From NCBI GenBank assembly GCA_049700195.1, contig JBNAVY010000064.1, positions 1 to 9,096 of the forward strand: DNA of 9,096 bases, given 5' to 3'. The notes beneath the pieces were generated by a model, which worked only from the letters and a program-made list of their open reading frames with translations, was not told the origin of the DNA and ran no database searches. This DNA comes from JBNAVY01 sp049700195. Lineage in GTDB: Bacteria; Bacillota; Thermoanaerobacteria; Thermoanaerobacterales; Thermoanaerobacteraceae. The position numbers were made by a program, and so were the translations under genes. Shown in pieces: positions 1 through 5,903 of the stretch; the stretch's first letter is position 1; every line of letters begins with the position of its first letter.

Positions 1-441
1 GCTCGCACCGTAATCCCCAATATGCCAGTAACGCAGTCTAGGAGCTTTCCTCGACAGAATGCTAACCCCTATCCTCTTTTGCAGATTAGGTTTCACCAGC
101 AATAGCCTATAATTCAAGAGCTCTTTAAATTATGGTTTAAAACTGATTTCCACCTAAGCCACTCAAGGCAGGCTACACTGTTCACAGCTTTATTACCGCA
201 AAACAGGTTCACCCTAAGCCGTAGCACATAAAAGTACCACGTGAATAGGTCTCCGCGGAGGAAGGGTCAACGCCCACATGCCATTGCGGATCGCCCCTCA
301 ACTCCTTAACTCCCAGCACCAACCCCCAACTGGGCGTTGAAAGCCAGCACCAGGAACTTCATCGATATGCCCTTTGACGGATTTTTAGGCCCGTCTTCAG
401 GATTAGCTTTTCTGACTAGAATACTGCACCACTTTTATACT
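1..441 (-). ncRNA. ole: OLE RNA (ornate, large, extremophilic RNA), 5' portion, truncated at window edge
   Basis: A non-coding block on the same strand as the operon. It is about half G+C (57-62% over 241-360), whereas the flanking genes are strongly AT-rich, and no credible ORF crosses it. It lies directly after ispA in a nusB-folD-xseA-xseB-ispA operon, which is the established location of OLE RNA in Firmicutes. Read on the minus strand it offers many helices: GACGG/CCGUC (395-391 with 380-376), a perfect 10-bp pairing of 340-331 with 276-267, GUGGUAC/GUGCUAC (240-234 with 227-221, two wobbles), an AU-rich hairpin at 133-109, and GUC-AGGA/UCCU-GAC (55-48 with 43-36). The 5' end is placed from the promoter at 448-477. 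Known OLE RNAs are about 600 nt, so roughly 160 nt should lie beyond base 1. Known OLE RNA forms a membrane ribonucleoprotein with OapA and further partners and is linked to alcohol, cold and Mg2+ stress tolerance in Halalkalibacterium halodurans. Identification rests on context and structure; I could not run a covariance model. Confidence 0.85.
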
Positions 442-447
442 AGATAA

Positions 448-477
448 ATTATATCATACTAAAAACAATTGTTTCAA
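448..477 (-). promoter_or_regulatory. Sigma-A type promoter for the OLE RNA
   Basis: On the minus strand there is a -35 box TTGAAA (477-472), an 18-base AT-rich spacer, and a perfect -10 box TATAAT (453-448). This predicts transcription starting near 441. That point lies about 20 bases before the GC-rich structured block and downstream of the ispA stop codon, so the RNA can be made without the operon transcript. The element is the best promoter match in the window. Read-through from ispA may also contribute. Confidence 0.75.
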
Positions 478-500
478 ATCATATTAAAGCCGTTTAAAAG

Positions 501-528
501 CTTATTAAGCCTTTTAATACTTAATAAG
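501..528 (-). other. AU-rich stem-loop between ispA and the OLE promoter
   Basis: The arms CTTATTAAG (501-509) and CTTAATAAG (520-528) are perfect reverse complements, giving a 9-bp stem with a 10-base loop. On the minus strand it is followed by CTTTTAAA, so it could act as a weak intrinsic terminator for the ispA message or as a processing site upstream of the OLE RNA. The stem is almost entirely A-U, so termination efficiency is doubtful. Confidence 0.35.
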
Positions 529-549
529 TATAATAAACATCAAAGGAAG

Positions 550-568
550 GATTAAAGCTAATTTAATC
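550..568 (-). other. Short stem-loop immediately after ispA stop
   Basis: GATTAAA (550-556) and TTTAATC (562-568) pair perfectly around a 5-base loop, one base after the ispA stop codon. There is no uninterrupted U tract after it on the minus strand. It is probably an mRNA 3'-end stem or part of a weak termination region with the 501-528 hairpin. Confidence 0.3.
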
Positions 569-569
569 T

Positions 570-1454
570 TTAATTATCTCTTCTTAACATTGAATATGAT
601 AAGTCTTTCAAAAATTGGCTTCTATCTCCAAAAGTGTTTAAAGTATTTACTGCACTAATAGTAAGTTCTTCTACTAATTCTTCAGCTCTTTTAAGTCCAA
701 AAACTGTAACAAAGGTTGATTTACCAGTTGCTTCATCACTGCCAATTTTTTTACCTAAAGTTTTTTCATTTCCAGTAACATCTAATATATCATCTTTAAT
801 TTGAAAAGCCAAGCCTAATAATTTTGCATACTCTCGTAAAATTTCTATATCATTTTCTTTTGCACCAGCAACAAAAGCACCAGAGCAAATAGCAGCTTCA
901 ATAAGTGCTCCAGTTTTATGTTCATGCATATATTTTAATTCATCATAAGATATTGTTTTATTTTCATATAATATATCTAATACTTGACCGCCTATCATAC
1001 CTTGTGCTCCAGCAGCCATAGCAATTTCATTAGTTGCTTTCAAAATATTTCTGTAATTTTGCTGTGTTTCTAAACTATGCTTTATTAATATTTCATAACC
1101 TAAATTTAAAAGTGCATCACCCGCCAAAATGGCAATAGCTTCACCAAAAATCTTATGGTTTGTAGGTTTGCCTCTTCTTAAATCATCATTATCCATAGCT
1201 GGAAGATCATCATGAATAAGTGAATAAGTATGAATTAATTCTATTGAACACGCAACAGGTAAAACTTCTTCTAATTTCCCATTCATTAGTTCACAACTAG
1301 ATAAACATAAAATTGGACGAAGTCTTTTACCACCAGCAAAAACACTATATGCCATTGCATCATAGATTAATTTAGGATTTTCATTTATATTTAAGATTTC
1401 TTTTAAATATTTTTCAACAACTTCCTGCTTTTGCTTATATTGTTCTTCAAACAT
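570..1454 (-). CDS. ispA: Polyprenyl (farnesyl) diphosphate synthase
   Basis: Cytosolic trans-prenyltransferase that condenses isopentenyl diphosphate with DMAPP and GPP to farnesyl diphosphate, the precursor of undecaprenyl carriers and other isoprenoids. Residues 40-49 hold the conserved GGKRLRP segment. The first aspartate-rich motif is DDLPAMD (82-88), preceded by YSLIH. The two extra residues between the aspartates and the Tyr five places upstream are typical of bacterial (type II) FPP synthases. The second motif, DDILD, is at 221-225 and is followed by the LGK and DEATGKSTF segments expected of IspA. I start at the ATG at 1454 (MFEEQYK), 6 bases after GGGGAGG. The longer ORF beginning at 1469 would use an ATG that overlaps this Shine-Dalgarno site. 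The predicted 294 aa is normal for the family. The gene overlaps the end of xseB by 8 bases and is the last protein gene before the OLE RNA. Confidence 0.95.
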   Translation of the reverse strand: MFEEQYKQKQEVVEKYLKEILNINENPKLIYDAMAYSVFAGGKRLRPILCLSSCELMNGKLEEVLPVACSIELIHTYSLIHDDLPAMDNDDLRRGKPTNHKIFGEAIAILAGDALLNLGYEILIKHSLETQQNYRNILKATNEIAMAAGAQGMIGGQVLDILYENKTISYDELKYMHEHKTGALIEAAICSGAFVAGAKENDIEILREYAKLLGLAFQIKDDILDVTGNEKTLGKKIGSDEATGKSTFVTVFGLKRAEELVEELTISAVNTLNTFGDRSQFLKDLSYSMLRRDN

Positions 1455-1671
1455 CATTTTCCTCCCCATGAAACTCTATTTCTTCCTGGTTTACAAGAAT
1501 AGTTATTTTCCCTTCCATTTCATTTAGCATATTTTCAAGAATTTTTGAAATTTCAATACCTTCTTTAAACAATTCAAAAGAATCATTTAAGGATAGATTC
1601 CCTTTTTCTAATGTTTCAACAATCTTGTTTAACTTTTCTATATTTTCTTCAAAAGACAACTCTTTCATCAT
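1447..1671 (-). CDS. xseB: Exonuclease VII small subunit
   Basis: Small subunit of exonuclease VII, which with XseA degrades single-stranded DNA in both directions to oligonucleotides. The 74-residue product is all-helical in character and carries the family signature: SFEENIEKLNKIVETLEKG near the N-terminus, then LSLNDSFELFKEGI. It ends in a short acidic tail. The start at 1671 (MMKELSF) lies 6 bases after GAGGTGG; the next ATG, at 1668, is also well spaced. An upstream GTG at 1686 opens a slightly longer frame, but it overlaps the Shine-Dalgarno site and is unlikely. The gene overlaps xseA by 23 bases and ispA by 8, which suggests translational coupling and supports balanced production with the large subunit. 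Confidence 0.95.
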   Translation of the reverse strand: MMKELSFEENIEKLNKIVETLEKGNLSLNDSFELFKEGIEISKILENMLNEMEGKITILVNQEEIEFHGEENDV

Positions 1672-2866
1672 TCTTTGCCACCTCACATATTTCTGCTATT
1701 CCATAGCCGTCTTTAAATAATATCTTAACTTTATCTTTTAATTGTATATTACAAACACTTGTAATTACTTTTTCTTCTTTAACAACCATAGTATATCCTC
1801 TTGACAAAACATTTAAAGGGCTTAAAGAATTAAGTTTTTCTGCAAGAAGTACAAATTCACTTTTTTTATGTGAATAAATAGATATTATGTTATTATAAAG
1901 TGTTTTATTTAATAATAAAAGCTTACTTTTCATAAATTCAGTTTTTCTTAAAGGGCTTAAAATAAATAGTTTATGTTTAATTGTTAAAACTTCTTTATTA
2001 AAGTTTTTTATTTTTACACTCATATTTTTTATAAGACTTTCTCTTAAAGTTAATATTTCTTTTTTATATATATTTATATCAGGAACAACTAATTCTGCTG
2101 CTGCAGATGGAGTTGGAGCTCTTAAATCAGCAACAAAATCTGATATCGTAAAATCAGTTTCATGGCCGACTGCTGAAATAACGGGAATTTTCGAAGAAAA
2201 TATGGATCTTGCAACTTTTTCTTCATTAAAAGCCCATATTTCCTCTAAAGATCCTCCACCCCTTCCTAAAATTATTACATCTATATCATTTCTTTTATTT
2301 GTCGTTTCTAATGCATTTGAAATATCATCTGCTGCATATTCTCCTTGTACAAGAACAGGTATAATTAAAAGATTGATACCGGGATTTCTTCTTTTAGAAA
2401 TGGAAATTATATCTTTTATAGCTGCTCCTGTAGGTGAAGTAATAACAGCAATTTTTTTAGGAAACTTAGGTATGGGTTTTTTATTTGAATCATCAAATAG
2501 CCCTTCTTTTTGCAATTTTTCTTTTAATTTATTAAATGCAATAAATAATTCCCCAATTCCATCTAATTCAATTTCTTTTACGTAAAGTTGATAATTACCA
2601 GTTTTTTCGTAAACACTTATTCGTCCAGAAATTATTACTGCCATACCATCTTCTAAATTTGATGCTAATTTATTTTTGTAATCGTTAAACATAACACATC
2701 TAATAGAAGAAACCTCATCTTTTAATGTAAAATATATTCCTGTTTTATGATATTTTAAATTTGAAATCTCTCCACGTATTTTTAAATTTTTTAGTATTAT
2801 GTCTTTATCCATCCAATTTTTAATATATTCATTTATCTCTCTTACACTAAGAGTTTTTAATTGCAT
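1649..2866 (-). CDS. xseA: Exonuclease VII large subunit
   Basis: Catalytic subunit of exonuclease VII, a cytosolic single-strand-specific nuclease used in repair and recombination. Residues 1-100 form the N-terminal OB-fold (LSVREINEYIK, then IRGEISNLKYHKTGIYFTLKD). The catalytic domain follows at about 110-340 and shows VITSPTGAAIKDI (141-153), GRGGGSLEEIWAFNEE (201-216) and VGHETDFTISDFVADLRAPTPSAAAEL (233-259), all diagnostic of XseA. A helical, coiled-coil-like region and the SPLNVLSRGY segment end the protein. The ATG at 2866 (MQLKTLSV) is chosen because GGAGG lies 9 bases upstream and the N-terminus then matches the family. An in-frame extension to 2893 adds residues with no family similarity. 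At 405 aa the length is normal. The start lies 20 bases inside folD and the end runs 23 bases into xseB. Confidence 0.96.
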   Translation of the reverse strand: MQLKTLSVREINEYIKNWMDKDIILKNLKIRGEISNLKYHKTGIYFTLKDEVSSIRCVMFNDYKNKLASNLEDGMAVIISGRISVYEKTGNYQLYVKEIELDGIGELFIAFNKLKEKLQKEGLFDDSNKKPIPKFPKKIAVITSPTGAAIKDIISISKRRNPGINLLIIPVLVQGEYAADDISNALETTNKRNDIDVIILGRGGGSLEEIWAFNEEKVARSIFSSKIPVISAVGHETDFTISDFVADLRAPTPSAAAELVVPDINIYKKEILTLRESLIKNMSVKIKNFNKEVLTIKHKLFILSPLRKTEFMKSKLLLLNKTLYNNIISIYSHKKSEFVLLAEKLNSLSPLNVLSRGYTMVVKEEKVITSVCNIQLKDKVKILFKDGYGIAEICEVAKNDERVVF

Positions 2867-3683
2867 ACTTATATGCCTCCAGAGTATTTTCAAGAATCAT
2901 TGCTGTTGTTACAGGCCCTACACCACCTGGTACAGGTGTTATGTAAGAACACAACTCTTTTACACTTTCAAAATCAGCATCACCATAAATATTCCCTTCA
3001 AAAACATTAATTCCAGCATCAATAAGGATAGTTCCTTCTTTTATCATTTCCTTATTGACAAGATTTCTTTTACCTGTTGCCAATACTAATATATCTGCCT
3101 GTTTAGTAAATTCAGCAATATTCTTTGTTTTTGAATGGCATACTGTAACCGTTGTATTCTCATCTAAAAGTAATTTAGCTACAGGTTTGCCCAAAATATT
3201 ACTTCTTCCTATAACAACAGCATGTTTCCCTGTAAGTTCACTTTTTAGACTTTTTAAAATATGCATTATTGCCTTAGGAGTGCATGGTAAAAATAGAGGA
3301 TCTCCTGCAAAAAGTCTTCCCATATTGTAATTAGAAATACAATCTACATCTTTATATGGATTAATTAAATCAAAAACTCTGTTTTTATTGTAGTTCTTTG
3401 GTAATGGCATTTCAATCATAATACCATGGGTATTATTATCAGTGTTTAGAAAATCCAGCTTTTTAAAAAATAAATCTTCTTCGTCTTGTGTAAAATAAAA
3501 TACTTCAGCCTTCATTCCAACTGATTCACAAGCTTTGATTTTAGAATTTGCATAAACTTTTGATGATTCATCATTGCCAGCCATTAAAATGGCCAATTTC
3601 GGAGCGACTTTAAGATTTTTAATCTCATTTTTTATATTTTCTTTAATTTCTTTAGATATTAACTTTCCATCAATTATTTCCAT
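2847..3683 (-). CDS. folD: Methylene-THF dehydrogenase / methenyl-THF cyclohydrolase
   Basis: Cytosolic folate enzyme that oxidises 5,10-methylene-THF with NAD(P)+ and, in bifunctional forms, hydrolyses methenyl-THF to 10-formyl-THF. The 278 residues match the family from end to end. The N-terminal catalytic domain has the Tyr/Lys pair in SSKVYANSKIKA (Y44, K48) and KDVD (111-114). The Rossmann domain has IGRSNILGKPVA (158-169), VTVCHSK and the C-terminal PVPGGVGPVTTAML-like segment (250-263). One residue is odd: the usual Q-x-PLP motif reads E-MPLP, with Glu91 replacing the glutamine implicated in cyclohydrolase chemistry (Gln100 in human MTHFD1). The enzyme may therefore be dehydrogenase-biased. 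The ATG at 3683 follows AGGAGGT by 7 bases. The gene overlaps nusB by 14 bases and xseA by 20. Confidence 0.95.
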   Translation of the reverse strand: MEIIDGKLISKEIKENIKNEIKNLKVAPKLAILMAGNDESSKVYANSKIKACESVGMKAEVFYFTQDEEDLFFKKLDFLNTDNNTHGIMIEMPLPKNYNKNRVFDLINPYKDVDCISNYNMGRLFAGDPLFLPCTPKAIMHILKSLKSELTGKHAVVIGRSNILGKPVAKLLLDENTTVTVCHSKTKNIAEFTKQADILVLATGKRNLVNKEMIKEGTILIDAGINVFEGNIYGDADFESVKELCSYITPVPGGVGPVTTAMILENTLEAYKYAIKNS

Positions 3684-4095
3684 TTGTTTTACCTCCTAAT
3701 TTCGCGTTTTTTTCTATACTACCCAAAATGCCATTAATAAATGAATATGAGTTTTCTGTACTATATTTTTTAGCAATTTCAACAGCTTCATTTATTGAAA
3801 CACTTGCAGGAACACCTGTATCATACAAAATTTCATATGTACTACATCGCAATATAGCTAAATCAATTTTAGGCATTCTGGTAAGATCCCATTTTTCTGA
3901 AAAGTTTTTTATATTTTTATCAATAACGTCTAAATTTTTTAAAATGTTTTCTAAGGATTTTTCTATATATTCTCTTTGTTCTTTAGGATCATTTTTTTCG
4001 TAAAAATTCTCTAAAATTTTCTCTATAGGTAATTTGGAAATATCATATTGATAAAGCATTTTAACTATCCATTCTCTAGCTTGTGTCCTGTTCAT
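3670..4095 (-). CDS. nusB: Transcription antitermination factor NusB
   Basis: NusB binds boxA RNA with NusE (ribosomal protein S10) and helps RNA polymerase read through rRNA operons. The 141-residue all-alpha protein shows the family pattern: RTQAREWIVKMLYQYD at 3-18, then DLAILRCSTYEIL (78-90) and VPASVSINEAVEIAKKYS (95-112), followed by SFINGILGSI. The ATG at 4095 lies 8 bases after AAGGAG. It is the first gene of the nusB-folD-xseA-xseB-ispA string, separated from the Asp23 gene by a stem-loop at 4192-4226, so a promoter of its own is expected in 4096-4191. That stretch is extremely AT-rich and I see no convincing -35/-10 pair. Its C-terminal codons contain the folD Shine-Dalgarno site and overlap the folD start. 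Confidence 0.95.
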   Translation of the reverse strand: MNRTQAREWIVKMLYQYDISKLPIEKILENFYEKNDPKEQREYIEKSLENILKNLDVIDKNIKNFSEKWDLTRMPKIDLAILRCSTYEILYDTGVPASVSINEAVEIAKKYSTENSYSFINGILGSIEKNAKLGGKTNGNN

Positions 4096-4191
4096 AAAAT
4101 CAACTCCTTAATAAAGAAGATCTCAATTAACTTAAAATTTGTTATAATACTATATTATCAAAAAAGATTTAAATATAAAAGATTAAAATCT

Positions 4192-4226
4192 AAATTAACC
4201 CTCCATTTAAGCTAGAGGGTTAATTT
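4192..4226 (-). terminator. Stem-loop after the Asp23 gene, probable (bidirectional) terminator
   Basis: The 12-base arms AAATTAACCCTC (4192-4203) and GAGGGTTAATTT (4215-4226) are perfect reverse complements around an 11-base loop. The feature begins about 20 bases after the Asp23 stop codon. On the minus strand the stem is followed by an interrupted U-rich tail (AGATTTTAATC then TTTT). The cleaner T run (4224-4230) follows it on the plus strand, although no plus-strand gene is visible. Context makes it the terminator of the Asp23 unit. Confidence 0.6.
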
Positions 4227-4246
4227 TTTTATGTTTATAATATAAT

Positions 4247-4648
4247 TTAGTTTTTATCTTCGGCAGATTCTTTTTTGTCAGATTCTTTTTCCATTCTAAC
4301 ACCTTGAATATGAATATTTACCTCTACAACTTTAAGTCCTGTCATAGTTTCAATTGAATTTTTTACACTTTCTTGAACATTCCATGCCACTTCCGGTATT
4401 CTTACACCATAATCTACAATTAAAAATAAATCTACAGATGCTTCTTTATCTCCAACTACAACTTTAACACCTTTACTTAGATTCTTTCTTCCAAGCATTT
4501 CAGAAAGACCATTTACTACTCCACCACTCATACCAGCAACTCCAGGTACCTCAGTAGCAGCTAATCCTGCTATAGTACTTACTACTTCCTCTGAAATTTT
4601 TATCGTTCCAAATTCTTGCTTTTCATCTAAATTTATATTCTCTTCCAT
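4247..4648 (-). CDS. Asp23/Gls24 family (DUF322) envelope stress-type protein, YqhY-like
   Basis: A 133-residue Asp23 family protein. The core runs from GTIKISEEVVSTIAGLAATEVPGVAGM (14-40) through KGVKVVVGDKEASVDLFLIVDYGVRIPEVAWNVQ (59-92) to VVEVNIHIQGVRM (107-119). A short charged tail rich in Lys, Glu and Asp follows. There is no signal peptide or membrane span, so it is probably cytosolic, perhaps bound to a membrane partner as in other family members. In Bacillus the gene at this position is yqhY, tied genetically to acetyl-CoA carboxylase control and located just after accB-accC. Here those genes are absent, so that role cannot be assumed. The ATG at 4648 follows AGGGGGTG by 6 bases. 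The gene has its own probable promoter (4709-4736) and a stem-loop after the stop, so it looks like a separate transcription unit between spoIIIA and nusB. Confidence 0.9.
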   Translation of the reverse strand: MEENINLDEKQEFGTIKISEEVVSTIAGLAATEVPGVAGMSGGVVNGLSEMLGRKNLSKGVKVVVGDKEASVDLFLIVDYGVRIPEVAWNVQESVKNSIETMTGLKVVEVNIHIQGVRMEKESDKKESAEDKN

Positions 4649-4708
4649 TTGTTACACCCCCTGTTATTTGAGTTTATTTGGGTCAGCTAAAAGAAAGTTG
4701 TTATATAA

Positions 4709-4736
4709 ATTATACCATACAATATTATAAACACAA
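4709..4736 (-). promoter_or_regulatory. Probable vegetative promoter for the Asp23 gene
   Basis: On the minus strand a weak -35 TTGTGT (4736-4731) is followed by a 16-base spacer and a perfect TATAAT (4714-4709). A TG dinucleotide one base upstream of the -10 box (TATGGTATAAT) makes an extended -10, which can offset a poor -35. It lies just downstream of the spoIIIAH stop codon, where no terminator hairpin is visible. The Asp23 gene would thus be expressed during growth and by read-through during sporulation. Confidence 0.6.
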
Positions 4737-4740
4737 ATAT

Positions 4741-5286
4741 TTATTCCATTCTATTCATAATTTTTATATTATCAATACTAACACCTGCTTGACGAGAAAC
4801 TATATCTTGAATTTGCGCAACTTCTTGTTCTGAAAGTTTATCTGCTTGAACAACAACATTCACTATTCCATTGTCTAAAAGTACTACAGCATCTTGGAAA
4901 CCTTTAGTTTTTATTAAATTTTCAATTACCATTTCTTGATTTGTCAGTTCAGTTAATTTTATGATTTGTTTTTGAGCCTGATCTCTTGTTTCTTTACTTG
5001 TATTTTTATTCTCTACTATTTCTCTTAAAGCATCTAAGCTTCTACTCCTATTGATTTCTCTTTCCTCCCTATAAGAAGTAAAAATGCCTGTAAATAAATT
5101 TTTCCCGTTGTTCTTTTCATTTAGAGATGTTTGCAAATTTACTACAGAGGTAGTTTCTGGATTTAATTGCGAGTTTTTAAGTGCTTGTTCTTTTTTATTG
5201 CTATAATTATAATTTAATACGAATGCTATTGCTATAAGCAGAAAAAGTGAAATTAAAGCCATTGATCTTTTTTGCATATACATCAT
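4741..5286 (-). CDS. spoIIIAH: Stage III sporulation protein AH
   Basis: Mother-cell membrane protein whose extracellular domain meets forespore SpoIIQ across the intermembrane space in known systems, forming the zipper and channel that support engulfment and forespore gene expression. The 181-residue product has a short basic N-terminus (MQKRS), one membrane segment at about 9-26, a polar linker with helical, charge-rich stretches to about 115, and a C-terminal ring-building domain at about 118-180. That domain includes IENLIKTKGFQDAVVLLDNGIVNVVVQADKL and SIDNIKIMNRM. The ATG at 5286 follows AGGAGGG by 6 bases; a second ATG directly follows, so either could initiate. It is the last gene of the spoIIIA operon, 18 bases after spoIIIAG. 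Confidence 0.95.
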   Translation of the reverse strand: MMYMQKRSMALISLFLLIAIAFVLNYNYSNKKEQALKNSQLNPETTSVVNLQTSLNEKNNGKNLFTGIFTSYREEREINRSRSLDALREIVENKNTSKETRDQAQKQIIKLTELTNQEMVIENLIKTKGFQDAVVLLDNGIVNVVVQADKLSEQEVAQIQDIVSRQAGVSIDNIKIMNRME

Positions 5287-5304
5287 TTTGTTCCCTCCTG
5301 ATAT

Positions 5305-5886
5305 TTATTTTGAAGATATTATTTTTACTTTGTAAGCAGGTATGCCAAGGGCAGTTTGCACAGCTAAAGAAAGTTCATACTTTAGACCAGGATCTTTAGC
5401 TCCATCAGCAACTACTATGACACCCCGAATTTCGGGCATAATTTTTTTTAATATAACTGGTGTGTTCTGACCACCTATATCCTGAGTAGTAACAATTTTG
5501 TTATTTGACTCTGTCTGAGTTGTCTGTCTTGTACCACCATTACTATCTTTTTCACTTGTAACAACACTTGATTGAATCATATCTACAGCAGCAACAACTT
5601 CTTCATCTGTATTTAATGTAATCATGACATCAACATTCCCTACACCTTCTATTTTAGACAAAATATTTTTTAGATTATCTTCAAGTTTTCTGGAATATTC
5701 TTCATTGTTGTTAATTTTCTCATCTAAAATTAATTTTTTATTTGATTCATTTTTTGTTGGTTGTGGTTTCATGAAACTACTTGCTCCAATTAAAAGAATC
5801 AACCCTATTAAAAAAAGAATTGTAAAATTTTCAATCACTTTTTTATTATCCTTAATTAATTTTTCTTTTAGTTTATTAAAGTTCAC
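5305..5886 (-). CDS. spoIIIAG: Stage III sporulation protein AG
   Basis: Component of the mother cell-forespore channel. In Bacillus subtilis SpoIIIAG forms a large ring related to type III secretion ring proteins. This 193-residue product has a cytoplasmic Lys-rich N-terminus, a membrane span at about 21-38 and a linker with charged helices. The ring-building fold follows: LKNILSKIEGVGNVDVMITL, then the Ser/Thr/Asn/Gln-rich insertion TSEKDSNGGTRQTTQTESNN, which fits the beta-rich insertion of SpoIIIAG, then PEIRGVIVVADGAKDP and LAVQTALGIPAYKVKI at the end. The start is a GTG at 5886, 6 bases after AGGAGGT, and there is no better ATG. The gap after spoIIIAF is 17 bases and the gap before spoIIIAH is 18. 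Confidence 0.96.
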   Translation of the reverse strand: MNFNKLKEKLIKDNKKVIENFTILFLIGLILLIGASSFMKPQPTKNESNKKLILDEKINNNEEYSRKLEDNLKNILSKIEGVGNVDVMITLNTDEEVVAAVDMIQSSVVTSEKDSNGGTRQTTQTESNNKIVTTQDIGGQNTPVILKKIMPEIRGVIVVADGAKDPGLKYELSLAVQTALGIPAYKVKIISSK

Positions 5887-5903
5887 TATTGTACCTCCTC
5901 CCT

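Noticed and set aside
41..52. GAGGAAAG-like sequence on the minus strand resembling part of RNase P RNA
   Set aside because: Only this short stretch resembles RNase P RNA; the rest of the block lacks its conserved segments, and the gene context fits OLE RNA. The bases are explained by a local stem-loop (36-55).
251..260. Perfect 10-base palindrome CTCCGCGGAG as a DNA operator
   Set aside because: It lies inside the structured RNA, where self-complementary GC-rich segments are expected; no evidence of protein binding to DNA.
2202..2585. Plus-strand open frame of 127 codons opposite xseA
   Set aside because: It mirrors the xseA coding frame, lacks a good ribosome site and has no recognisable family features; antisense shadow.
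2799..4003. Plus-strand open frames of 91-96 codons opposite xseA/folD and nusB
   Set aside because: They lie opposite well-supported genes, have no ribosome sites and read as low-complexity hydrophobic translations.
4131..4161. Possible nusB promoter (TTGATA and TATAAC on the minus strand)
   Set aside because: The two boxes are not properly spaced with each other, and neither has a good partner; the stretch is too AT-rich to call one.
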